Virus record (IMG/VR): IMGVR_UViG_3300048591_000279
Location: 1-38,092 of that record
Source of the DNA: a virus
Direction: 5' to 3' (one strand)
Length of the DNA: 38,092 bases
Shown here: positions 1 to 9,510 of the stretch, piece by piece
How the letters are laid out: every line of letters begins with the position of its first letter
Numbering within the stretch: position 1 is the first letter of the stretch
Program-made: the position numbers and the translations under genes
The notes under the pieces: generated by a model
Seen by the model: the letters and a program-made list of their open reading frames with translations, nothing else
Told to the model about the DNA's origin: nothing
The model's database searches: none

Positions 1-111
1 TCGGTTTCCACCCTCAGAAAAGTGAGCGTGTCCAAATCGTATTTTGTTGCGATCTGGCTAACCGTGTCCCCATAATGCAGTATATTGGCTGAATCTCCGG
101 CGTAGATTGGA
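1..111 (-). repeat. 111-bp tandem repeat unit (left copy)
   Basis: The unit starting at base 1 recurs at 112 in diverged form and, in near-identical form, at 37858 and 37969. The period of 111 bp equals 37 codons, so the repeat is translated in frame within the tail fibre. Confidence 0.95.
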
Positions 112-410
112 TCGGTTTCCACCCTCAGAAAAGTGAGCGTGTCCAGATCATATTTAGTTGCCAGCAAATCAACCGTATCCCCTAAATACAGCACCCCATC
201 GGCATTGGTTAACACCCGCCGCACCGTCCCCGTCGAATCCTTGTAATACAGATTTGCGAGCATATCCCAGAATTTCAGCCCGGTTGACGGCTTACTGATT
301 GTAACCCCGTCTTTATGGTTGACATGAATTTCATTTACTGTAATGTTTTGCTGACCAATGGCGCAGGCGGTTAGTCCGGCCATGATGAAGAGTAATGCTA
401 TTTTTCTCAT
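1..410 (-). CDS. Tail fibre protein, N-terminal part (gene crosses the window ends)
   Basis: The gene starts at the ATG at 410-408, overlapping the preceding stop as ATGA, and stays open to base 1. The same frame continues from the right-hand window end down to 35844. Residues 1-16 form an export signal with a lipobox-like LTAC (Cys16); a signal peptidase I cut after AIGQ is an alternative. A short unique region follows, then the first copies of a 37-residue repeat (DTLTFLRVETDPIYAGDSAN... to ...IATKYDL). If the two ends simply abut after 38079, the protein would be 881 residues, but the repeat number is uncertain. Tail-fibre role is inferred from position after the tail-tip genes and from the C-terminal half. 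An export signal on a virion fibre is odd. Confidence 0.8.
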   Translation of the reverse strand, partial: MRKIALLFIMAGLTACAIGQQNITVNEIHVNHKDGVTISKPSTGLKFWDMLANLYYKDSTGTVRRVLTNADGVLYLGDTVDLLATKYDLDTLTFLRVETDPIYAGDSANILHYGDTVSQIATKYDLDTLTFLRVET

Positions 411-1549
411 GCTGAATTTCTTAATAGTTGAACGTAAATTTTCCCTACCGCCCCGGTTCCGGCGATCTCCACATAAACGGTAGTATCCGTTTCAAAAGCG
501 GCCTGATCATGTATACCGGCGGTGGTATTGACTGCGGATAGCGGTACTGTCATTGCATCCAGAACGTCCGTACCGTGAAGCGTGTAACCCATGTCGACCG
601 TATATTCCCCGGCTGATCCGACCCCGTGACCCGCCACAACCGTATGGATCATATATCCTGCAGGAGCGATAAATGTCCATGTACTGACAATCGCGTTATT
701 GTTGCGTGTGATTATTCCGTCCATTGTGGGTAATTGTATTGATTTATCATCGGTTGTAAAGCCTAATATCTGGCTGTGCTGAAGCGTCCATGTTAAAGCT
801 CGTTGGTTTAATCCAGTGGTGGATACCTCCGGTAGCCCATCTGTTGTATAAGCCAGTTCGTTAACCAAAAAAGTATAGCATTTCCCGGCAATGGCGATCT
901 TATCACTCAGATATTCCGGGATGGCAGCCGTAGCCAGTTTTCGGGTTTTAAATAGCGAGCTTTCAATCAGCACTTTGGATGAAATATTGGTGAATACCTC
1001 ATCCTCCCCGGAAAAGCCTACATCCTTTAGAATGGCCTCTACGTACAAAAAGAACTCGATCCCAGTAGTATAGTCAATTTGAACGTTTGGCAGCTTACTC
1101 TCATTATCCTTATTGGTGTACTGGATGCAGACCATGTCCCCTGCATTGATCTCCTCCATTATGTCAATCGGCTCCTGATACTCGCTTTCCCAAACGTCCG
1201 TGCCCTGAGTGACGCGTATCCGTATCCGCTTGCCCGTGTACCCGGAAAAGTCCACGTCAAACTCAAAGTAATTCCGCTCAGCCAAAACCGAAGTAGCGGC
1301 ATAGGTAGCAACCAAGTCCGGCGCGATAGTACCGGCCAGCGATGGATCAAATACCTCTACGGTCGGCAAGGTGTCATCATCGGATACACATTGCACGGTC
1401 ACAACGTCGGCATTATCCCACTTTTGGCAGTAGGTCTGAATACCAAACGATCCATACCGCTCATTAAACGATAGGGTATTTTCGGCATTTGGAAGGAGCC
1501 CGTCTGTTTTGACAAAATGAATTGAATTGGCCCGGCTTATGGTTAGCAT
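407..1549 (-). CDS. Tail tip or baseplate-associated protein
   Basis: A 380-residue protein between the 714-residue tail-tip protein and the long fibre. Its ATG (1549-1547) overlaps the upstream stop by 7 nt and its stop overlaps the fibre start (ATGA), so translation is probably coupled. It looks all-beta, rich in V/I/T/Y, with no signal peptide or membrane segment. No catalytic motif was recognised. The last ~120 residues (from about 260) are Gly/Thr-rich and resemble C-terminal carbohydrate-facing or virion-surface domains. The assignment rests on position in the tail operon; the family was not recognised. Confidence 0.7.
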   Translation of the reverse strand: MLTISRANSIHFVKTDGLLPNAENTLSFNERYGSFGIQTYCQKWDNADVVTVQCVSDDDTLPTVEVFDPSLAGTIAPDLVATYAATSVLAERNYFEFDVDFSGYTGKRIRIRVTQGTDVWESEYQEPIDIMEEINAGDMVCIQYTNKDNESKLPNVQIDYTTGIEFFLYVEAILKDVGFSGEDEVFTNISSKVLIESSLFKTRKLATAAIPEYLSDKIAIAGKCYTFLVNELAYTTDGLPEVSTTGLNQRALTWTLQHSQILGFTTDDKSIQLPTMDGIITRNNNAIVSTWTFIAPAGYMIHTVVAGHGVGSAGEYTVDMGYTLHGTDVLDAMTVPLSAVNTTAGIHDQAAFETDTTVYVEIAGTGAVGKIYVQLLRNSA

Positions 1550-3687
1550 TTTCGGATGAGTTTAATGATTGCTTTATTTTGTGCGAACTTGTATTTAATA
1601 TCCATGATCCAACCGGCCAGCGTGTCGGATAACGTAACGTATCCGAGCGGATTGGCTGCAATGGCGACAAAGTCCGGCTCATAAAACGGTACTTCGATTG
1701 ACAATAGTTCCGGATACCACAACGGAGCCGTTAAGTCCTCTGCGGTTATGTCATCGTTTTCGGCAATGGTATAGCCTTCGCCGGTCGTCTCGAGCGTGTT
1801 ATTCTTTTCGGATAATTGATAGGCGATAATTGACCCCGGATTGTAGTTCAATCCGGCCCGGATTATTTGTCCCTGCCTTACCAGATTGCGCACGGGCGTA
1901 TAAAGTAGGTTAAGACTGCCCGACTGGAATAGTGACGTGTTGCCGACAATAGTAATATTTTCATCCGTTTCAGCATCCCAATCACTACCGGCCTGAGTCT
2001 TAAGGATAAAAACGTCTGAATCGCCCGCCACGTCCTCGCCCCCGGTTGTACTGATTGGTTTGGATAGTAGCTTCATCATTCCGCGCGTGTCGCCCCGGAC
2101 AGGCGAAAGGTTATCGAAGCTGTTATCATTTGGTACGGGTGTCGTCCGCTCATTTGTGGTGTTGTATTCTCCCCGGCCGGATACGTCCTCATAATCGAAC
2201 TTGCTGTATCCTGATTTTAGACTGGCAAACATCGCCTCACTGTATTGCTCCCGTTCGATTTCAACTTCATTCACCCGCGCGGACAGGTCGAGTATTTCGG
2301 TATCCTGATAAAAATAGGCCAGTTCCTCAATGCGGAAAATAAACCCGGTCGCGATTGTCCCGGTAAATGTCCCGCCTACACAATACAGGGCTTTTACGGC
2401 TTTAAACAGGTCTATAAATTTTGCCGGAAACTGAGCCGATGCGAGCGGTTGGCCCCGAAAACAGATACCGGGTAATAGGCTGGCGAACCGGAGTTGATCC
2501 TCCGATGCGTAGGTGTCGTCATCGGTATTATACACCACATCGGTACGGCCAAAAAACTCAGAGTAAAGCGGGAATTGCTTATCCAGAATGATCTGTAAAT
2601 TCCGGTTCAGTGCCTCGTAAATCGGCATACCCTCGACCGATCCGGCTGGTATAGTTTCAACGGTTTCAGTAAGGATCAGATCCGATCCCAAAAAGTCAAC
2701 ATTAACAGCAGACCCGCCCGCCCCGTCAACTAATGCAACTCCGATCAGGATAATGGATTTGTCAACTGGCAAGGTATAGGTTTCGTCAATGGTTACGGTT
2801 TTGGCCCCCGTTTCACCTTCGGTATATGACTGCGCGTCAAGTGTCGCGGATAATGTGTTGTCAATGTTCAACACCAGTAGGCTTATTGTAATTCGCGATG
2901 TTCCGCCGACTATTGAGTTAATGTCAATGTTCACGGTTCCGGTTATCCGGATTGTCCGTTCTGTGTCATTCTCAACAAATAATCCCCTTGTCCTGTCATA
3001 ACTTTCTGATTCGTAATACACTACCGATCTGGCTTCTGTAAAATCCGACCCGCCGTTGAGTGTTGCCGGGATATATGCGTATCCGGCACCAGATGTTGAC
3101 CGGGTAAGATTTTCGGCAAAGGTGTCATGCCAGACCGCCGTCTTATTGATTGTAATTTCCGGTGTGGTGATGGTTTTTTTCAGGCTGGTATAATCGGTAA
3201 TCGAAAACCCGGACAGTCCTTTCAGATTGTTAAGATTAATGGGAGTGTTCAACCGTTGCCTGAATTTACTGATCGTGTCGTCCGGTAGCGCGTTGATTTG
3301 CACTCCGTTTGTTGACTTCGATAGTTTAACCAGCCTATAGGTGTTAAAGTCCAGTTTATAAGTTGAAGGCATGGACACGTATTCCCGCGTTTCATAGTCC
3401 AGATAATAAATCGCAAGGTTACACGATGCGAATACACCACGGGCGGCGTAAAGTGTTTTCAACAGGTCGGCACCCTCCCGGATAAAAGTGAGCGTGTCCA
3501 CAACGGCGGTAATATACACCCCGTGCGTAAGGTCGTCCCGCTTGATCATCAATTCGATCTCCTGCCATTCGAGCGGCGCATGAACAAGCTCCAAAGTGCC
3601 GTTATCGGAATACAGGACAAACGACAGTACAAACCGGTATTTACTTGGTGTCGTTGTTCCTTCGCGTGTCCAGTCTATTGCTCTCAT
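1543..3687 (-). CDS. Tail tip / distal tail protein (tail-associated structural protein)
   Basis: A 714-residue protein encoded directly after the tape measure, which is where siphophages place distal-tail and tail-tip proteins. Start and upstream stop overlap as ATGA at 3684-3687. The N-terminal ~130 residues are beta-rich (MRAIDWTREGTTTPSKYRF...), compatible with a ring-forming distal-tail fold. The middle contains sandwich-like repeats and the C-terminus ends in a basic KYKFAQNKAIIKLIRKC. No peptidase or lysozyme signature was seen. Role as baseplate or tail hub is inferred from gene order and length. Confidence 0.75.
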   Translation of the reverse strand: MRAIDWTREGTTTPSKYRFVLSFVLYSDNGTLELVHAPLEWQEIELMIKRDDLTHGVYITAVVDTLTFIREGADLLKTLYAARGVFASCNLAIYYLDYETREYVSMPSTYKLDFNTYRLVKLSKSTNGVQINALPDDTISKFRQRLNTPINLNNLKGLSGFSITDYTSLKKTITTPEITINKTAVWHDTFAENLTRSTSGAGYAYIPATLNGGSDFTEARSVVYYESESYDRTRGLFVENDTERTIRITGTVNIDINSIVGGTSRITISLLVLNIDNTLSATLDAQSYTEGETGAKTVTIDETYTLPVDKSIILIGVALVDGAGGSAVNVDFLGSDLILTETVETIPAGSVEGMPIYEALNRNLQIILDKQFPLYSEFFGRTDVVYNTDDDTYASEDQLRFASLLPGICFRGQPLASAQFPAKFIDLFKAVKALYCVGGTFTGTIATGFIFRIEELAYFYQDTEILDLSARVNEVEIEREQYSEAMFASLKSGYSKFDYEDVSGRGEYNTTNERTTPVPNDNSFDNLSPVRGDTRGMMKLLSKPISTTGGEDVAGDSDVFILKTQAGSDWDAETDENITIVGNTSLFQSGSLNLLYTPVRNLVRQGQIIRAGLNYNPGSIIAYQLSEKNNTLETTGEGYTIAENDDITAEDLTAPLWYPELLSIEVPFYEPDFVAIAANPLGYVTLSDTLAGWIMDIKYKFAQNKAIIKLIRKC

Positions 3688-6293
3688 CCGACCATCCTTT
3701 CCAGATATTTACGTTTGTACCCGTTTTGTTTGTAGCCAACCGCCCGGCCGTTTTCGTGTATGTATTGCCGTTGGCGTGACAGCGCACCCGCCACCATTGC
3801 AAAGCCGCGCTCCTGTGACTGGATGACAGCCGACATATCGAAGTCCGGTGCAAATGATCCACCCCCGGCCATCATGCGGTTAATACGGTTAACTTCTGGA
3901 TTGGAGTAGACCCGCATTCCGCGAGCGTTCCTAAACACCGTCGGGCGGTTTACCTGCATCATTTCGCCTGTTTTCTTTTCGATCCATTCCGGCCCCGCCT
4001 CCCCGGCAATAAACTGAGCCGGTGTATCATATTTCCCTTTCGTTCCTTTGGCAAAGGTCGGGAGCGGTTTGCTCAATACAACCCCGGCCTGAATGATCCC
4101 GACCGCTGCGGCCAGTGCAATCAGTAGCGGATTGGGTGCTGCCTTCGATATGGCTACTGCGGTGTTTATGGCAATATTAAACAGCGCGGCGTTACGGTCG
4201 TTTTTGGCCTGTTTTAGCTTCTCTGCTGAAACCAGTTTATCGTATTTCGCGTTAATCTTTGCCTGAGCGTCCTTGTCCTCTCCGGCGGCCTGTATCGCCT
4301 TATCCCGCTTCAGTTCAATGTCGGCAATCTCTTTTTCGATGTGGCTATTATTGATCTCAAATATCGCGTTACCCAATTCAGATGTAAGGTCAAAAGCGGC
4401 CTGTTGGATTTCTTTACGTAATTCTGCAGCCTCTTTGTCTTTTTGTAATTGCTCTTTTTTGGCCTCTTCTACCGATTTGATATTCTCTTTTTCGGCTTCG
4501 GTATTTTGTTTGTCGTTATCCGTTCGACGTTGTGCGACTAAATCGGATAGCTTCAGGCTTATCGCGGCGGCCCGTGCCTCATATTCCGCTTTTTGGCTGG
4601 TGGTTAATAGGCTGTTTTTCGCGGCCTCCTGTATAGTTCTGAGCTGCTCTTGCAGGATCAACTCCTCATACTTTTGGGTAATCCGTAACTTTTCAGCTTC
4701 GTAATCCTCAAAGTCCATCGCCCCGCGTGCATACCAGTCATTCAGTCTGGCCAACTCCGTATCCCGGCCTGCGTCAATAGTGGCAATCGCGGCGGCGGCG
4801 GCATCTATACGCGCCTTTGCGTCCTCGTCTGCCATCTCTTTGATCGCGTCGGCTTCGAGTTTTGCGTTTTCTTGCATGGCCTTTCGCTGTGCATCAACTC
4901 GCTGTTTATAGGCGGCGGCGGACTCGCGTCCTGCTGTTTCCTCTGCGGATGTGATTGTTTTCCTCATTCGCAGGGTTTCCATCGCGGCATCTTTGCGGAG
5001 GCGGCTCTCCTCGTTAATCTGGATAAAAAGTTTTGATAACCCTTCGTCATTCAATTTGTTGGCAAAGTCAGCCAGTTTCTGATCGTTTGCGGCCAGCTTG
5101 TTGCGCTCCTCATAAGACAATAAGGTAAAGGCTTTCAACTCTTCAGCTGATTTGCCATACTTAACAGCCAAATCTGATAACGTGGCGTCTGTTGTTCGCC
5201 GTGACCAGTCAATTTCTTTTGAATAAAGGTCTTCGGTTAACGTTATAGCCTCCCGAAGTAGCCGCGCTTTTTCTTTTTCGTTTGTCGTTTCGGCGGCTTC
5301 GGTCCTTAGTTGTGCGATCTTTTCCCGTACCGCGTCAACATTATAAGCAAGTTTTTCCGATCCTACCTGATCTAATGCGTCATATAAATTACGGCCAGAC
5401 GAAGCAGCCTCCTTCATCCGTTTACCCATGTCTCCAAAACCGTCCCTTAGGTGCTGCGCGGCCTGTCCAAATTTACCAGATAGTAAGTCAGCCAATGCAA
5501 GCGCAACCGATTGGGCAGCCTGTTTAAGTACAGACATAACGCCAGATAACGCTTTCATGGTTCGGCCAATAGCGTCCGTTCCCTCCTCTGTTGACTTAAA
5601 CGCCTTAATCAATCCGGCCAGCGCGGCGGTTATTCCTGCAATCACCAACGCAACCGGGTTTAATAATAGTGCCTTCATCGCGGCCCCCAGTCTACTAACG
5701 GATGAAGATGCGGCCCCAAGCGGCCCCGGTAATCCCTCCAATGCCGAACGGTAGTTCCCGATATTCATCCGCTGCTTTGTGGCAGCATCTGAATTTTCCC
5801 GGATCACCTTTGTGTTTTTGTCAATCTGCTCATTGATCTCCTTTAACCGCTTTGTGCCCTCGACTGTTTCCAGGTCCAGTTTTTTCCGCTCCGCTGTGAG
5901 TGCCTTTGTTGAGGCTTCGGCTTTTTCGATGGTGCCGGTTAGCTTCTTTTCGGCCTGCACCATTTCCAGTACTCCACGCTGTTGATCCTTTAGTGCCTGA
6001 TTATTTCGGAGCGTGGCAGCGTATTTCTCCTTGTCAAAGTCAGCCAATGCCTTTTCCGATGCGGCCAGTTTTTTCGATGCGGCATCAAGCTCCTCGGCTG
6101 TTTTCTTTACTTCTTTCTCAATCGTTACCAACCGCTCTTGTGTGGCGACGTTTTCTTTCATCGTTTTAGTTCCGGTGGTGATCCCTTCGATCATTCGCCG
6201 GTACACAACATCGAGCTGTGTAATCGCTTTGTCGGCGGCCAGTATGCTATCAATAGACTCCTTTGGTACCAGTATATCAATTTTATCAGCCAT
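3684..6293 (-). CDS. Tail tape measure protein
   Basis: The longest intact gene (869 residues). Residues ~1-200 are charged coiled coil rich in K/E/A. A hydrophobic segment follows near 211-235 (LLLNPVALVIAGITAALAGL), then long Ala/Lys/Glu helices (~300-690) and a second hydrophobic stretch at ~700-745. The C-terminus is basic. This is the standard tape-measure architecture; these proteins set tail length and can enter the host envelope during DNA ejection. It overlaps the upstream gene by 8 nt and the downstream gene by 4 nt. A length of 869 residues would predict a tail of roughly 130 nm by the usual 1.5 angstrom per residue rule (inference). Confidence 0.93.
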   Translation of the reverse strand: MADKIDILVPKESIDSILAADKAITQLDVVYRRMIEGITTGTKTMKENVATQERLVTIEKEVKKTAEELDAASKKLAASEKALADFDKEKYAATLRNNQALKDQQRGVLEMVQAEKKLTGTIEKAEASTKALTAERKKLDLETVEGTKRLKEINEQIDKNTKVIRENSDAATKQRMNIGNYRSALEGLPGPLGAASSSVSRLGAAMKALLLNPVALVIAGITAALAGLIKAFKSTEEGTDAIGRTMKALSGVMSVLKQAAQSVALALADLLSGKFGQAAQHLRDGFGDMGKRMKEAASSGRNLYDALDQVGSEKLAYNVDAVREKIAQLRTEAAETTNEKEKARLLREAITLTEDLYSKEIDWSRRTTDATLSDLAVKYGKSAEELKAFTLLSYEERNKLAANDQKLADFANKLNDEGLSKLFIQINEESRLRKDAAMETLRMRKTITSAEETAGRESAAAYKQRVDAQRKAMQENAKLEADAIKEMADEDAKARIDAAAAAIATIDAGRDTELARLNDWYARGAMDFEDYEAEKLRITQKYEELILQEQLRTIQEAAKNSLLTTSQKAEYEARAAAISLKLSDLVAQRRTDNDKQNTEAEKENIKSVEEAKKEQLQKDKEAAELRKEIQQAAFDLTSELGNAIFEINNSHIEKEIADIELKRDKAIQAAGEDKDAQAKINAKYDKLVSAEKLKQAKNDRNAALFNIAINTAVAISKAAPNPLLIALAAAVGIIQAGVVLSKPLPTFAKGTKGKYDTPAQFIAGEAGPEWIEKKTGEMMQVNRPTVFRNARGMRVYSNPEVNRINRMMAGGGSFAPDFDMSAVIQSQERGFAMVAGALSRQRQYIHENGRAVGYKQNGYKRKYLERMVG

Positions 6294-6927
6294 TTTCTTT
6301 GAGTTTTAAGCGGTTAGCGATCTCCTCAGCCTGTCGTTTCATCTCGAAAAACGTTACCATGCGCGTATCCTCATCAAGCGGAAAGTTTAGCACGGAAAAT
6401 ACACCCATAACGATTTGTAAAAAGGTCAGTTTGTCCGTGTCCTGTCCGGCTTCAGGCAACACGAATGCCTCGTTATATTTATCCGTCCACCGGTCAATCA
6501 GTTCCTTTAGGTTAATCATATCCGATTCCCAATGATCCGGGTCAAAATCTATTCCGGCATATTGCCTGATCTGATCCATGTACCCGATCAGTCCGGTATA
6601 GTCAGCCCCTTTGTTGCCTTTGCCGATAACCTGCTTCCATCCTTCTACCGTTACCTTGTTTATCAAAAGATTGTAAACAGCCTGATACAGTGCAACCATT
6701 AACTGTATCCTCATAACCGATTTCAGGCGGTGGTATTCTTTCTGCATTTTGGCCGTCTCATCCGTTTCCGATCCCAGCCCGGCGGCGATCTGTTCAACCA
6801 GCGCGGATAGTTGCTTACGGTATAGCCTGTGCAGTGGTATCCGGTATCGCATCAAGTAAACAGGGTTTCCGGTCTGCTCAAACAGTGAGTAGTCGCGGAT
6901 CGTTATGTGGTGGATTGACTTAACCAT
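6286..6927 (-). CDS. Probable tail assembly chaperone-position protein
   Basis: A 213-residue, mainly helical soluble protein directly upstream of the tape measure gene, the position usually held by tail assembly chaperones. Charged helices (RIPLHRLYRKQLSALVEQIA; FFEMKRQAEEIANRLKLKE) fit a chaperone-like helical bundle. It overlaps the neighbours on both sides by 8 nt. No slippery-site frameshift arrangement was identified, so the chaperone call is positional only. Confidence 0.55.
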   Translation of the reverse strand: MVKSIHHITIRDYSLFEQTGNPVYLMRYRIPLHRLYRKQLSALVEQIAAGLGSETDETAKMQKEYHRLKSVMRIQLMVALYQAVYNLLINKVTVEGWKQVIGKGNKGADYTGLIGYMDQIRQYAGIDFDPDHWESDMINLKELIDRWTDKYNEAFVLPEAGQDTDKLTFLQIVMGVFSVLNFPLDEDTRMVTFFEMKRQAEEIANRLKLKENG

Positions 6928-7348
6928 TTTTCAAAACAAACTTATTGAACCTCCGAGCGATGGATGATAACGCTAATCGTTGAGCCTGTGGCTGGTAGTA
7001 TGGCGCAATCCCAAAAATCTTTGGTCCGTATTTGTCCACTAATTTAGTGGTTTTTTCGTCAGCAGAGGACAAAAAAAACTCCTCTCCATCGGTTATAAAA
7101 AACATATCCGCTTGGAAGGCTCCGGTCAGCTTCAGATCAGGGTAGTTGCGCCCTTTATCTTTGGCATACTTTGCGGATCGGTACGGTGGTTCAATCCTCC
7201 CGCCGTCTGACAACATAGAAACATTCATCTGCTCCTGATTCATCCGGGTATAGGCCTCTCGGTTCTCGTCCAGTGATTCTGCTATTACCGCTCCCAGATT
7301 GGCCGTGAACTCATTCATCCGCTTTCGTATGTCGCTGATCATTGCCAT
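6920..7348 (-). CDS. Tail/neck protein resembling minor tail completion proteins
   Basis: 142 residues. The segment PDLKLTGAFQADMFF followed by a Gly-Pro loop and a C-terminal helix (LALSSIARRFNKFVLKNG) is reminiscent of HK97 gp10-like / virion-morphogenesis proteins, which share an L.LTG.. strand pattern. Met1 and Met3 are both possible starts. It sits just after an intrinsic terminator-like hairpin and begins the tail-assembly, tape-measure and tip gene group. The family call is a pattern impression. Confidence 0.5.
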   Translation of the reverse strand: MAMISDIRKRMNEFTANLGAVIAESLDENREAYTRMNQEQMNVSMLSDGGRIEPPYRSAKYAKDKGRNYPDLKLTGAFQADMFFITDGEEFFLSSADEKTTKLVDKYGPKIFGIAPYYQPQAQRLALSSIARRFNKFVLKNG

Positions 7349-7354
7349 AGGTAT

Positions 7355-7380
7355 AAAAAAAGGGGAGCCGGAGCCCCCCC
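7355..7380 (-). terminator. Mid-operon intrinsic terminator or attenuator
   Basis: On the minus strand a G-run pairs with CUCCCC around a short GC-rich loop (about 6 bp including one G.U), followed immediately by seven U residues (A-run at 7355-7361 on plus). It lies in the 37-nt gap after the 60-residue ORF. Partial termination here would lower expression of downstream tail genes relative to the abundant capsid and tail-tube proteins. Confidence 0.75.
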
Positions 7381-7385
7381 TATTC

Positions 7386-7568
7386 TTACTTCTCCGTTTT
7401 GGTGGTTACTTTTTCGGGGTCTTTCGGCTTAATCGGTATCATTCCCCCGATGCTTTTGTATCTCTCCTCAACCGATACGGTGTCGTTTGGTAGTGTCCGG
7501 GCGTGCCAGACTTTGAACTGCTCAAACGTTAACCGCGCCATGCGAGGTGATATAGTTACGTTACCCAT
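7386..7568 (-). CDS. Small hypothetical protein downstream of the tail tube gene
   Basis: 60 residues. The start codon overlaps the upstream stop in a TAATG arrangement, which supports coupling to the major tail protein. Basic and hydrophilic, with a Lys/Thr-rich tail (PKDPEKVTTKTEK); no domain was recognised. It could be a short tail-assembly partner. Confidence 0.6.
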   Translation of the reverse strand: MGNVTISPRMARLTFEQFKVWHARTLPNDTVSVEERYKSIGGMIPIKPKDPEKVTTKTEK

Positions 7569-8464
7569 TAGGTGGCAGTTACTTTAACAACCTCGCTCAT
7601 GTAGGTAATAAAGGTGCTGGCAATCTTAGCGACCTGAATCTTTGCCCATTCGCCCGCCTCGAGTGCGTTACCTGTTCCGCCGGTATCCTCTTGGATGGTC
7701 AACGTGTATACGCCCTGTCCTACCTCCGTCAGTACGGTACTTCCGACCGTTGCGGTTCCGCTGGATTCAAGCACGGTCACATCAGCCACAACCAACCCGG
7801 TTAATGGCTGGGTAGTTCCGCGTTTGTAGACGGTGATGGATACCTGTCCGGTAGAGGCAGACAATGCGCCTACTTTTAGATCAAGCCCGACGGGTACGTA
7901 ATCAATAAGATCATACAAGGTATAATCCGGAGCAACCAATACCATTTCCTCAAACTCTTTGGCATCCCGGAAAAACAGGTACAGCGGGTAACTGTTCTGG
8001 GCCCCATCGGCCAACGGAAGATCGGCGCGGGTTTCCAGTTTGGCCCGGAAGCCTTTGATCGAGCCGTCTGATTTCCGGGTGCCAACCTGAGTGCCATCGG
8101 CAAGGAAGAGTACAACGTCAAACTTTGTCCCGGCCAGATCATGGATAGCCTTGTAATCGGACGGGCCGCAATCCAGATAGCCAACCATCGAAGGTGCCGG
8201 CTTATTGGTCACGTCCTTAATGCCGAGGTTCGAGGTGTCAACCTGCGGATCATCTGTAGTCTTTTCATAAACCTTCAAAGGGAATATGATCGTGTTCCGG
8301 TTGGCGGCGGTGGAAGTACTAATCCCGGCCTTCCACGTTGCCTCTGCGATAAAGGTCGCATCGGTAAACGTGGTGCCTTTCAGAGTGATCCCAACCCCGG
8401 CAACCTTTGCGAGCAGTTTTTGGCAATTGCCTAAACCGCTGAAGTACGGTGTTTCACAACTCAT
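7568..8464 (-). CDS. Major tail (tube) protein with C-terminal Ig-like domain
   Basis: 298 residues, all-beta. Residues 1-~195 look like a tail-tube core. Residues ~195-298 form a separate Ig-like module (alternating V/T strands; VYTLTIQEDTGGTG and a final strand ending VVKVTAT), as often found displayed on siphophage tails. The gene lies between the connector genes and the tape-measure group, as expected. The tube is built from hexameric rings of this protein through which DNA passes. Confidence 0.8.
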   Translation of the reverse strand: MSCETPYFSGLGNCQKLLAKVAGVGITLKGTTFTDATFIAEATWKAGISTSTAANRNTIIFPLKVYEKTTDDPQVDTSNLGIKDVTNKPAPSMVGYLDCGPSDYKAIHDLAGTKFDVVLFLADGTQVGTRKSDGSIKGFRAKLETRADLPLADGAQNSYPLYLFFRDAKEFEEMVLVAPDYTLYDLIDYVPVGLDLKVGALSASTGQVSITVYKRGTTQPLTGLVVADVTVLESSGTATVGSTVLTEVGQGVYTLTIQEDTGGTGNALEAGEWAKIQVAKIASTFITYMSEVVKVTAT

Positions 8465-8476
8465 AATATTTCGTTT

Positions 8477-8974
8477 TTAACATTTTTCAACTATGTGCAG
8501 TTTTAAATTCTCAATTTCGATAGCGTCAATAGTATCGTTAAATAAATTGCTTTCCGTCCCATCGGCTGCCTGTTTACCCCAATACATCCGATCCGTTTTG
8601 TCGTACACAAATTCAAGTTGATCGATGTACGGCGAACGTTTCAGGTATTTGAAAAACAGGTCCCATAACGGGTACAGGACTTTATCGAAGGTTTCAATCT
8701 GCCTTTCGCTGGCCATCCATTCAGGTCGCGTATCGGTGATAATGGCAAGGTTCAAACTCACGTCCCGGCCAGACAGCGTAACCTCTTCCTTAAAGTCCTG
8801 AAATAACGCGATAAGCGGGTATTTCTCGAACTTAAGGTTAACATTGGCCGACTTTTGCGATAGGATATTGATGATCTCCATCCTGTGCCCGTGTTCGTAA
8901 TAGCACGGCAATTCACTGGACATGCACGTTACCACGTCCCGGATAATGTCGACTATTGGGCGGTACTTGCTCAT
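8477..8974 (-). CDS. Probable tail terminator / head-tail joining protein
   Basis: 165 residues, alpha/beta, located between the connector adaptor and the tail tube protein, where tail terminator proteins are usually encoded. It contains an N-terminal helix (YRPIVDIIRDVVTCMSSELP), then strands and a motif with paired aromatic residues (LYPLWDLFFKYLKRSPYIDQ). The start overlaps the upstream stop as ATGA. The assignment is from gene order and size. Confidence 0.6.
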   Translation of the reverse strand: MSKYRPIVDIIRDVVTCMSSELPCYYEHGHRMEIINILSQKSANVNLKFEKYPLIALFQDFKEEVTLSGRDVSLNLAIITDTRPEWMASERQIETFDKVLYPLWDLFFKYLKRSPYIDQLEFVYDKTDRMYWGKQAADGTESNLFNDTIDAIEIENLKLHIVEKC

Positions 8975-9510
8975 ATATCAAATGCATTCATTGATCCAAT
9001 CTCGGTAAAAATCCATTCCGGGTAATCCGATTTATTCGCCATCAGGTAGTTATATGCCGATGGTTGTAATTCAGATTGTCCAGAGTACCCGTACAGTTCC
9101 CGCATCCGTCCCCATGCGTCCATGATCTTAACGTGAAGGTCTGCATTAAACGAGTTTTCATGCCTTAGTTTCACTTCACCGGATGCGCCGGGTAACGTAG
9201 CTTTGCAACGTTGGTACTGATAATAGACGTAATAAGCGACGAGGCTTACTTTGTCCGTATTTATTAGGCCGTTCCATTTCACCTTTTGATCCCGTCCGTT
9301 ATAAGATACCGTGTAATCTTTGCCGTTTATCAGGTCGTACAGTCGCCCGGATGCCTCCGTACTGGCTGCAACAAGGGTATACAATTCGTATCCTAACAGT
9401 GATTTCAGGATTTCCGGCTCGAACCGATCAATAAAGTTTGACAGGTCAGAGTTTGAGTTAACCGGGAGGTTGATCTCAAAGTTGAAATATGTACGGTCGA
9501 TCAGTGCCAT
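8971..9510 (-). CDS. Head-tail connector adaptor protein
   Basis: 179 residues, mostly helical. An N-terminal helical region (SNFIDRFEPEILKSLLGYEL) is followed by a central helix rich in tyrosine (SLVAYYVYYQYQRCKATLP). This is typical of the gp6-like adaptors that dock below the portal. Its position, two genes before the tail tube, agrees. The start overlaps the stop of the upstream 52-residue gene (TAATG). Confidence 0.6.
   Translation of the reverse strand: MALIDRTYFNFEINLPVNSNSDLSNFIDRFEPEILKSLLGYELYTLVAASTEASGRLYDLINGKDYTVSYNGRDQKVKWNGLINTDKVSLVAYYVYYQYQRCKATLPGASGEVKLRHENSFNADLHVKIMDAWGRMRELYGYSGQSELQPSAYNYLMANKSDYPEWIFTEIGSMNAFDI

Noticed and set aside
3641-3862. Minus-strand 73-residue frame at the tape measure/tail tip boundary
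   Set aside because: Lies in another frame across two well-supported genes that already overlap as ATGA.
4273-6535. Several long plus-strand frames opposite the tape measure and neighbouring genes
   Set aside because: Mirror frames of a codon-biased Ala/Lys/Glu-rich gene; no leaders and no recognisable domains.
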